Shown here: one piece after another, positions 1 through 4,762 of the stretch
Layout of the letters: each line of letters opens with the position of its first letter
Numbering within the stretch: the first letter of the stretch is position 1
Origin: Pseudolabrys sp.
GTDB lineage: Bacteria > Pseudomonadota > Alphaproteobacteria > Rhizobiales > Xanthobacteraceae
Length of the DNA stretch: 6,676 nucleotides
Direction of reading: 5' to 3'
NCBI GenBank assembly: GCA_029945495.1
Contig: JAQSCR010000446.1
Location: 7,351 to 14,026, forward strand
The notes under the pieces: generated by a model
Seen by the model: only the letters and a program-made list of their open reading frames with translations
Told to the model about the DNA's origin: nothing
Databases searched by the model: none
Program-made: the position numbers and the translations under genes

Positions 1-128
1 AATAATGTGACCGACTTGGCAGGAATCTTCGGCCAATCGATTGTTTGAGGGTCGGCGGCGAAGCTTGGGATTGCAAGACCAACAGTGATGCACGCAGCGA
101 CCGCGCTGCCGATGGCAATACGCCTCAT
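1..128 (-). CDS. Exported protein, 5' end only (possible haem-binding/cytochrome type)
   Basis: The first 42 codons of a gene that runs off the left edge. Translation from ATG 128-126 gives a typical Sec signal peptide: MRR, a hydrophobic core (about residues 4-20), then PSFA before ADPQTID, so cleavage is expected after Ala24. The mature part begins ADPQTIDWPKIPAKSVTL. A G-rich ribosome binding site lies 6 nt upstream of the ATG. A perfect FNR/FixK-type palindrome about 80 nt upstream supports a real, separately controlled gene. The D-W-x-K-I-P-A-K-x-V-T-L stretch resembles, from memory, the N-terminus of periplasmic ethylbenzene-dehydrogenase-related/DMSO-reductase-type haem-binding proteins. 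No haem motif is visible in this fragment, so the family is a guess. Cys13 in V-A-A-C also fits a minimal lipobox, but the hydrophobic stretch continues past it, which favours signal peptidase I. Existence of the gene is well supported; its function is not. Confidence 0.72.
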   Translation of the reverse strand, partial: MRRIAIGSAVAACITVGLAIPSFAADPQTIDWPKIPAKSVTL

Positions 129-134
129 GACATG

Positions 135-140
135 CCCCCC
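135..140 (-). promoter_or_regulatory. Ribosome binding site of the exported-protein gene
   Basis: On the minus strand the sequence reads AAAAAGGGGGG followed by 6 nt and then ATG at 128-126. The purine run fits a Shine-Dalgarno site and fixes this start. A second ATG at 133-131 is in another frame and reads only Met-Ser-stop (ATGTCATGA), overlapping the real start codon. Confidence 0.55.
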
Positions 141-200
141 TTTTTATCAGATTCAATTCAGTTTTGTCCGACGCGAGCATCGTCCTTGCTTGCCCGGTCA

Positions 201-218
201 ATTTGATTTGGATCAAAT
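201..218 (-). promoter_or_regulatory. FNR/FixK-type binding site (anaerobox)
   Basis: The sequence ATTTGATTTGGATCAAAT is a perfect inverted repeat with 7-bp arms and a 4-bp spacer. Its core TTGAT-N4-ATCAA (203-216) matches the FNR consensus exactly and the looser rhizobial FixK pattern as well. The centre (209.5) is about 81 nt upstream of the ATG of the exported-protein gene. If the factor binds at the classical -41.5 position, transcription would start near 168, leaving a 5' leader of about 40 nt. Only a weak -10-like sequence is visible where it would be needed (about 175-181). The only gene pointing away from the site is the leftward one, because ratA ends at 292 and runs toward it. Activation under low oxygen is therefore the likeliest role; repression cannot be excluded. 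Confidence 0.75.
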
Positions 219-291
219 AGCGGCGCAGCCGCGGTCAATATTCGACGATTCAACCCGTGCCGGACATCGGCATTCCAGCGCATAGCTACTG

Positions 292-750
292 CTATACCGA
301 CTTGCGGCCGTAAACCTCATCCGCCCGCTTTTCGAACGCGACGGCGAACTTGCGAAACGCGGTGTCGAACATCGCGCCCATCAGCATCGCCAAGGTGCGG
401 CTCTTGAATTCATAGTCGATGAAGAACTCGACCTCGCACGTGTTGTCGCCGGTCGGGCGGAAGGTCCAGCGGTTCTGCAGGCGGCTGAACGGGCCGTCGA
501 GATATTCGACCAGGATGACGAGGTTTTGTTTGTCGAGCGTGACACGGCTGGTGAAGGTCTGGCTGACGACCTTGTAGGCGACCGTCATGACGGCGACGAT
601 CACATTCGTGTCGCCTTTTGCCGTCCGGCTGCGTACGCGCAAGGCGGTGCATAGCGGCACGAACTGCGGATACTTCTCGACATCGGCGACCAGATCGAAC
701 ATCTCGGCCGCGCTGTGGCGGACGCGGCGCTTGGTGGAGAAGGATGGCAT
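292..750 (-). CDS. ratA: RatA/COQ10 family START-domain protein
   Basis: A 152-residue protein of the usual length for the polyketide-cyclase/START-like COQ10-RatA family. The diagnostic N-terminus is present: a beta strand with RRVRHSAAEMFDLVADVEKYPQFVPLC at about residues 8-34. It is followed by the antiparallel sheet (NVIVAVMTVAYKVVSQTFTSRV) and the long C-terminal helix (LAMLMGAMFDTAFRKFAVAFEKRADEVY) that closes the lipid-binding cavity. Mitochondrial COQ10 binds ubiquinone and supports respiration. E. coli RatA was described as an inhibitor of 70S ribosome assembly. In alphaproteobacteria the gene commonly follows lipA, as here, and a role with quinone or another lipid is my inference. 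The start ATG 750-748 has GGAG at 762-759, partly inside the base of the palindrome that fills the gap to lipA. No partner toxin or antitoxin gene is adjacent, so the label 'toxin' should be read as a family name. Confidence 0.9.
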   Translation of the reverse strand: MPSFSTKRRVRHSAAEMFDLVADVEKYPQFVPLCTALRVRSRTAKGDTNVIVAVMTVAYKVVSQTFTSRVTLDKQNLVILVEYLDGPFSRLQNRWTFRPTGDNTCEVEFFIDYEFKSRTLAMLMGAMFDTAFRKFAVAFEKRADEVYGRKSV

Positions 751-760
751 CTAATACGCT

Positions 761-859
761 CCGTCATCCTGAGGTGCGAGCGAAGCGAGCCTCGAAGGAT
801 GAGCGGCCCGGGCCGTCGCCCTTCGAGGCCCGGCTGCGCCGGGCACCTCAGGGTGACGG
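761..859. repeat. Structured intergenic palindrome between lipA and ratA
   Basis: An approximately 99-bp element able to fold into a branched structure. The outer arms 761-777 and 843-859 match at 16 of 17 positions, and the one mismatch is a G-T pair. A central stem is formed by perfect 10-bp arms 789-798 and 820-829, capped by the perfect palindrome CGGCCCGGGCCG (804-815). A right side hairpin lies at 829-843 (CCCGGC, loop TGC, GCCGGG) and shares one base with the central stem. On the left, 780-786 is GCGAAGC, a sequence known to form a very stable mini-hairpin. The CCTGAGGTGCGAG...CCTCGAAGGATG wording resembles dispersed repeats I recall from Bradyrhizobium-type genomes; copy number cannot be judged here. 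It begins one base after the lipA stop and ends 10 nt before the ratA start, so it will be part of any lipA-ratA transcript. Confidence 0.85.
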
Positions 860-860
860 T

Positions 861-1817
861 TCATTTGCCGATCTGCGCTTCGCGGTTGGCCTTCAGCCGC
901 GCGAAGTCCTCGCCGGCATGATGCGACGAGCGCGTCAGCGGCGATGCCGACACCATCAAGAAGCCCTTGGAATAGGCGATGGTTTCCAGCGATTTGAATT
1001 CGTCCGGCGGCACGAAGCGTTTCACTTCGGCATGCTTGCGCGTCGGCTGCAGATATTGGCCGATGGTGAGGAAATCGACATTGGCCGAGCGCAGGTCGTC
1101 CATCACTTGCAGGATTTCGTTTCGCTCTTCGCCAAGGCCCACCATGATGCCCGACTTGGTGAACATCGCCGGATCGAGTTCCTTGACCTGCTGCAACAGC
1201 CGCAACGAATGGAAATAGCGCGCGCCGGGCCGGATCGTCAGATAGAGCGACGGCACGGTTTCCAGATTGTGGTTGAACACATCCGGTTTGGCATCGACGA
1301 CGACTTCGAGCGCGCCGTCCTTGCGCAGGAAATCGGGCGTCAGGATTTCAATGGTCGTGCCGGGCGCGTGCGTGCGGATGGCGCGGATGGTCTGCGCGAA
1401 ATGCTGCGCGCCGCCATCGGCAAGATCGTCGCGGTCGACCGAGGTGACGACGATGTGCGCCAGGCCCAGCTTGGCGGTCGCCTGCCCGACATGCTCGGGC
1501 TCAAGCGCATCGAGCGCCGCGGGCAAACCCGTCTTGACGTTACAGAACGCGCAAGCCCGCGTGCAGGTGTCGCCCATGATCATGAACGTCGCGTGCTTCT
1601 TCTCCCAGCACTCGCCGATATTCGGGCAGCCGGCCTCCTCGCAGACGGTGACGAGGCCGTTCTCGCGCATGATCTGGTGGGTGGCGTTGAAGCCGGCCGA
1701 CACCGGCGCCTTGACGCGGATCCAGTCCGGCTTTTTCAGCACGGGAGAATCCGGGCGGTGCGCCTTTTCCGGGTGGCGCGGGCGCGGGTTGTTAACGAGG
1801 TCGAGGACGACGGCCAT
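861..1817 (-). CDS. lipA: Lipoyl synthase (radical SAM)
   Basis: A 318-residue full-length LipA. It inserts two sulfur atoms into octanoyl groups attached to lipoyl domains, giving the lipoyl cofactor needed by PdhC and other 2-oxoacid dehydrogenases. The auxiliary 4Fe-4S cluster motif is Cys59-x4-Cys64-x5-Cys70 (CEEAGCPNIGEC). The radical SAM motif CTRACAFC gives Cys85, Cys89 and Cys92. The C-terminal RSSHHA (296-301) supplies the serine known to ligate the auxiliary cluster. Most bacterial LipA proteins have RSSYHA, and His in place of Tyr appears to be normal in rhizobial relatives. The ATG at 1817-1815 is preceded by AGGA about 4 nt away. It follows cysK by 76 nt and is probably co-transcribed with it. 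That gap holds only a weak G+C-rich inverted repeat without a U-tract. No lipB octanoyltransferase gene is in the window. Cytoplasmic; identification is very secure. Confidence 0.98.
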   Translation of the reverse strand: MAVVLDLVNNPRPRHPEKAHRPDSPVLKKPDWIRVKAPVSAGFNATHQIMRENGLVTVCEEAGCPNIGECWEKKHATFMIMGDTCTRACAFCNVKTGLPAALDALEPEHVGQATAKLGLAHIVVTSVDRDDLADGGAQHFAQTIRAIRTHAPGTTIEILTPDFLRKDGALEVVVDAKPDVFNHNLETVPSLYLTIRPGARYFHSLRLLQQVKELDPAMFTKSGIMVGLGEERNEILQVMDDLRSANVDFLTIGQYLQPTRKHAEVKRFVPPDEFKSLETIAYSKGFLMVSASPLTRSSHHAGEDFARLKANREAQIGK

Positions 1818-1893
1818 GGTTCCTACCTAGGCCCCTACTTACGGCTGGGCCCGGGCGACTGCAAGGCCGGCAGGGACAGGCCTGCCCCCAGCG

Positions 1894-2949
1894 TTACGGC
1901 GCCTTCGGCACCATGCGCTGGTTCGGCGTCGAATTGGAAATGCCGATCTCGTCGTCGTTCATGTCGGCGCCGATGTCGCCGAACAGAGGCGTCGACAGAT
2001 AGCGCTCGCCGGTGTCCGGTAGCATGGCGAGAATGGTCGAGCCGGGCGCCGCGGTCCTGGCGACTTCGAGCGCGCCGGCGAAGGTGGCGCCGGCGGTGAT
2101 GCCAACGAAGATGCCTTCCTGCTGCGCCAAAGCCTTGGCGCATTTCATCGCGTCCGGGCCGGCAATGGTCAGCACGCGGTCGATGGCTTTGGCGTCGACG
2201 GCTTCACCCGCGATCCGCGGAATGAAGTCGGGGCTCCAGCCTTGCATCGGATGCGGCTTGAATGCCGGATGGGGCTTGGCCGGCGTGCCGTCGGCGTTGC
2301 GCTCCTGGCCGAGGCCACTCGACAGCATCGCCGCGTCGGCCGGCTCGCAGACGACGATCTTGGTGTCGGGGCGCTCCTTGCGCAGCACGCGCGACACGCC
2401 GGTGAGCGTGCCGCCGGTGCCGAAGCCGGTGACCCAGTAATCGAGCTTCTCGCCCTTGAAGTCGTTGACGATCTCGCGCGCGGTAGTGCGCTCATGCATG
2501 TCGGGATTGGCCTCGTTCTCGAACTGCCGGGTCTGGAACCAGCCGTGCGTCTTGGCCAGTTCCTGCGCCTTCTCGACCATGCCCATGCCGCGACCGGCGG
2601 CCGGCGTCAGCACCACCTTGGCGCCGAGGAAACGCATCAGTTTGCGGCGTTCGACCGAGAAGGTTTCCGCCATGGTGACGACCAGCGGATAGCCCTTCGC
2701 CGCGCAGACCATCGCAAGACCAATACCGGTGTTGCCAGAGGTGGCTTCGACCACGGTCATGCCCGGTTTAAGTTCGCCGGATTTCTCGGCGGCTTCGATG
2801 ACGCCGAGCGCGAGACGGTCCTTGACCGAGCCGAGCGGATTGAAGGCTTCGATCTTGACGTAGAGGTTGATGCCTTTCGGCCCGAGCTTGTTGATGCGCA
2901 CGACCGGCGTATTGCCGATGGTGCCGAGAATGCTGTCGAACTTCGCCAT
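1894..2949 (-). CDS. cysK: Cysteine synthase family protein (O-acetylserine sulfhydrylase type, PLP-dependent)
   Basis: A 351-residue fold-type II PLP enzyme. It is expected to make L-cysteine from O-acetylserine and sulfide. The N-terminal IGNTPVVRIN leads to the PLP lysine Lys43 in GSVKDR. The substrate loop TSGNTGIG is at 70-77, and the phosphate-binding GTGGT at 177-181. The C-terminal GERYLSTPLF matches CysK closely. Differences from E. coli CysK (323 residues, recalled): about 10 extra residues near 211-235 before MQGWSPDFIP, GITAG (283-287) in place of GISSG, and a 28-residue tail after STPLF. These may mark a subfamily with a different preferred substrate. ATG 2949-2947 is chosen because MAKFDSILGTIGNTP matches the family N-terminus and GGGA lies 8 nt upstream; the in-frame extension to 2991 would run into the upstream palindrome. 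It lies between lpdA and lipA, which are often neighbours in related bacteria. Confidence 0.9.
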   Translation of the reverse strand: MAKFDSILGTIGNTPVVRINKLGPKGINLYVKIEAFNPLGSVKDRLALGVIEAAEKSGELKPGMTVVEATSGNTGIGLAMVCAAKGYPLVVTMAETFSVERRKLMRFLGAKVVLTPAAGRGMGMVEKAQELAKTHGWFQTRQFENEANPDMHERTTAREIVNDFKGEKLDYWVTGFGTGGTLTGVSRVLRKERPDTKIVVCEPADAAMLSSGLGQERNADGTPAKPHPAFKPHPMQGWSPDFIPRIAGEAVDAKAIDRVLTIAGPDAMKCAKALAQQEGIFVGITAGATFAGALEVARTAAPGSTILAMLPDTGERYLSTPLFGDIGADMNDDEIGISNSTPNQRMVPKAP

Positions 2950-2971
2950 AGTTGCTGTCCCGGTTCCTGCT

Positions 2972-3077
2972 GTCATTCCGGGGCGGCCCAAAGGGCCGAA
3001 CCCGGAATCCAGCCAAAAGCACTGCGTTCGTTTCTGGATTCCGGGTTCACGCGCTCGCGCGCGTGCCCCGGAATGAC
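2972..3077. repeat. Cloverleaf-like intergenic palindrome between lpdA and cysK
   Basis: A 106-bp element with almost complete self-complementarity. The outer arms 2972-2984 and 3065-3077 are a perfect 13-bp pair (GTCATTCCGGGGC and its complement). The central arms 2998-3012 and 3034-3048 are a perfect 15-bp pair (GAACCCGGAATCCAG). Between the outer and central stems sit two side hairpins: 2985-2997 (GGCCC, loop AAA, GGGCC) and 3049-3064 (ACGCGC, loop TCGC, GCGCGT). The stems abut with no unpaired bases, which is a four-way junction. The apical loop 3013-3033 is 21 nt. It begins two bases after the lpdA stop codon and ends 22 nt before the cysK start. The TCATTCCGGGGC/TCTGGATTCCGGGTTC wording resembles dispersed repeats I recall from Bradyrhizobium and Rhodopseudomonas genomes. 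No transposase is encoded in it. Confidence 0.92.
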
Positions 3078-3079
3078 GT

Positions 3080-4498
3080 CTACATATTCAGCACACGGCC
3101 ATAAGCATCGAGCACCGCTTCCTTCATCATCTCCGACAACGTCGGATGCGGGAACACGGTGTGCATCAATTCTTCCTCGGTGGTCTCCAGATTCATGGCG
3201 ACCACGTAGCCCTGGATCAATTCGGTGACTTCGGCGCCGACCATGTGCGCGCCGACGAGTTGCCCGGTTTTCTTGTCGAAGATCACCTTGACCAGGCCCT
3301 GATCCTCACCGAGCGCGATCGCCTTGCCGTTGCCGACGAACGGGAAACGGCCGACGCGGATGTCGAGGCCCTTGGCCTTGGCCGCCTGCTCGGTGAGGCC
3401 GACCGAGGCAATCTGCGGCGTGCAATAGGTGCAGCCGGGAATCTTGAGCTTGTCCATCGGATGCGGATGCAGGCCCTTGATCGCCTCGATGCAGACCACG
3501 CCTTCGTGCTCGGCCTTGTGCGCCAGCATCGGCGGACCGGCGACATCGCCGATGGCATAGATGCCCGGCACATTGGTCTTGCTCAAACCGTCGGTGACGA
3601 TGCAGCCGCGCTCTGTTTTGACGCCGAGCTTTTCCAGGCCGAGATTTTCGATATTGCCGACGACGCCGACGGCGGAGATGACGCGCTCGACGGTGATCGC
3701 TTGCGTCTTGCCGCCCTCCTCGATAGTGGCGGTAACGCTGTCGGCCTTCTTGTCGAGCTTGACGACCTTGGCGTTGGTCATGATCTTGATGCCCTGCTTC
3801 TCGAAGCTCTTGCGGGCAAAGGCCTGGATCTCGTGATCTTCGACCGGCAACACCTGCGGCAGCACCTCGACCACGGTCACCTCGGCGCCGAACGCGCGAT
3901 AGAACGAGGCAAACTCGATGTCGATGGCGCCGGAGCCGACGACGAGCAGCGACTTCGGGATCGCCGGCGGCACCATCGCCTCGAAATAGGTCCAGACCAG
4001 CTTCTTGTCGGGCTCCAGGCCCGGCAGCACGCGCGGCCGCGCGCCGGTGGCGACGATGATGTGCTTGGCCTGATAGGCGCCGGGCCCCAGCGTGCCCTTG
4101 AGCGCTTCGGTCTTCGATGCCTTCACCGTCACCTTGCCGGGCGCGTCGATCGACGCCTCGCCCCAGATGACCGACACTTTGTTCTTCTTCATCAGGAACC
4201 CGACGCCGTCGTTGAGCCGCTTCGATACGCCACGCGAACGCTTGACGATTTCGGCGGCGTCGTAACCGACATTATCGGCCCTCAGGCCGTAATTCTTGGC
4301 GTGCTGCATGTAGTGATAGATCTCGGCCGAGCGCAGCAGCGCCTTGGTCGGGATACAGCCCCAGTTGAGACAGATGCCGCCGAGATAATCGCGCTCGACG
4401 ATCGCGACTGTGAAGCCGAGCTGCGCGGCGCGGATGGCGGTGACATAGCCGCCGGGACCGGAGCCAATGATGATAACGTCGAAGGATGTGTCGGCCAT
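3080..4498 (-). CDS. lpdA: Dihydrolipoyl dehydrogenase (E3 of pyruvate dehydrogenase)
   Basis: A 472-residue flavoprotein of normal length. It re-oxidises the dihydrolipoyl arm of E2 and passes electrons through FAD to NAD+. The FAD-binding GSGPGG is at 12-17. The redox-active disulfide is Cys43/Cys48 in CLNWGCIPTK. The second FAD motif is YAIGDVAG (314-321), and the catalytic His451-Glu456 pair lies in HPTLSE near the C-terminus, which reaches into the partner subunit of the dimer. The NAD-binding site reads GSGAIDIE at 188-195; the last glycine of the usual GxGxxG is Asp193 (GAC, 3920-3922), which is odd for this family. PGCTYCTPQIASVGLTE (355-371) is the form I associate with alphaproteobacterial PDH-type E3. 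Being in the pdh cluster, it is probably the PDH-dedicated E3. The ATG at 4498-4496 has only a poor Shine-Dalgarno match and lies 41 nt after the small membrane-protein gene, so translation may depend on the upstream gene. Confidence 0.97.
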   Translation of the reverse strand: MADTSFDVIIIGSGPGGYVTAIRAAQLGFTVAIVERDYLGGICLNWGCIPTKALLRSAEIYHYMQHAKNYGLRADNVGYDAAEIVKRSRGVSKRLNDGVGFLMKKNKVSVIWGEASIDAPGKVTVKASKTEALKGTLGPGAYQAKHIIVATGARPRVLPGLEPDKKLVWTYFEAMVPPAIPKSLLVVGSGAIDIEFASFYRAFGAEVTVVEVLPQVLPVEDHEIQAFARKSFEKQGIKIMTNAKVVKLDKKADSVTATIEEGGKTQAITVERVISAVGVVGNIENLGLEKLGVKTERGCIVTDGLSKTNVPGIYAIGDVAGPPMLAHKAEHEGVVCIEAIKGLHPHPMDKLKIPGCTYCTPQIASVGLTEQAAKAKGLDIRVGRFPFVGNGKAIALGEDQGLVKVIFDKKTGQLVGAHMVGAEVTELIQGYVVAMNLETTEEELMHTVFPHPTLSEMMKEAVLDAYGRVLNM

Positions 4499-4539
4499 AC
4501 CAGGCGCTTTCGCTCAAGTGTAAAAGAAGATCGCCATGC

Positions 4540-4743
4540 TCAGGCTACACGGCGTTTGCGAATAAACCATTCGAGTGCGATCGAGGATAGCAATAGCAGG
4601 ATGGCGACGATCGCGATCGGTTGCCATATGTTGTTTGACAATTGCTCATTGGAGAAGAACGCGGCTTCAATGATGTCGAGCCCAACCGGATTCAAAATCA
4701 CAATGGTGGCCAGCATGATCGAGATCCAGGGCCAGCGTTTCAT
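4540..4743 (-). CDS. Small two-helix membrane protein of unknown function in the pdh operon
   Basis: A 67-residue protein that I cannot assign to a family. It has two predicted membrane helices, about residues 5-25 (starting WPWISIMLATIVI) and 40-61 (WQPIAIVAILLLLSSIALEW). A short polar loop, FFSNEQLSNN, joins them, and the positively charged tail RKRR (62-65) suggests both ends face the cytoplasm. The ATG 4743-4741 is preferred: GGAAG is 5 nt upstream, and the only in-frame alternative is a TTG at 4770-4768 that would overlap pdhC. It starts 19 nt after the pdhC stop and ends 41 nt before lpdA, so it is almost certainly in the same transcript. Base composition over 4541-4740 is about 51% G+C (counted by hand) against roughly 60% in a neighbouring pdhC stretch; hydrophobic codons explain part of this. 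A link with the complex, such as placing it at the membrane, is only a guess from position. Confidence 0.78.
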   Translation of the reverse strand: MKRWPWISIMLATIVILNPVGLDIIEAAFFSNEQLSNNIWQPIAIVAILLLLSSIALEWFIRKRRVA

Positions 4744-4748
4744 GGCGG

Positions 4749-4753
4749 CTTCC
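4749..4753 (-). promoter_or_regulatory. Ribosome binding site of the small membrane-protein gene
   Basis: On the minus strand GGAAG is followed by 5 nt (CCGCC) and ATG at 4743-4741. This good Shine-Dalgarno match favours the 67-residue form over a TTG start at 4770 that would add nine polar residues. Confidence 0.55.
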
Positions 4754-4762
4754 GCGTGAGGA

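Noticed and set aside
220..232. Short G+C hairpin (GCGGC, loop of 3, GCCGC) after ratA as a possible terminator
   Set aside because: Only a 5-bp stem with no U-tract on the minus strand, and it abuts the FNR/FixK box. A terminator for ratA is plausible in this gap but is not shown by this sequence.
85..285. Plus-strand frame of 66 codons at the left end
   Set aside because: Runs antisense to the signal peptide and across the FNR/FixK site and intergenic gap; protein shows no family features and no suitable ribosome site.
292..750. ratA as part of a toxin-antitoxin pair
   Set aside because: No small partner gene lies next to it; the lipA-ratA neighbourhood and START/COQ10 fold point to a housekeeping lipid- or quinone-binding protein.
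918..935. LipA RSSHHA instead of RSSYHA as an active-site anomaly
   Set aside because: The cluster-ligating serine is kept, and His at this place is, as I recall, usual for rhizobial LipA; likely a lineage trait.
1869..1886. Inverted repeat GGCAGG/CCTGCC in the cysK-lipA gap
   Set aside because: Six-bp stem with a 6-nt loop and no U-tract in a G+C-rich stretch; too weak to call a terminator or attenuator, and lipA follows closely with its own ribosome site.
618..2099. Long plus-strand open frame (493 codons) and similar plus-strand frames over cysK and lpdA
   Set aside because: Arg/Ala-rich antisense shadows of ratA, lipA, cysK and lpdA with no recognisable domains. High G+C and codon bias open the opposite strand; the minus-strand proteins are clear family members.
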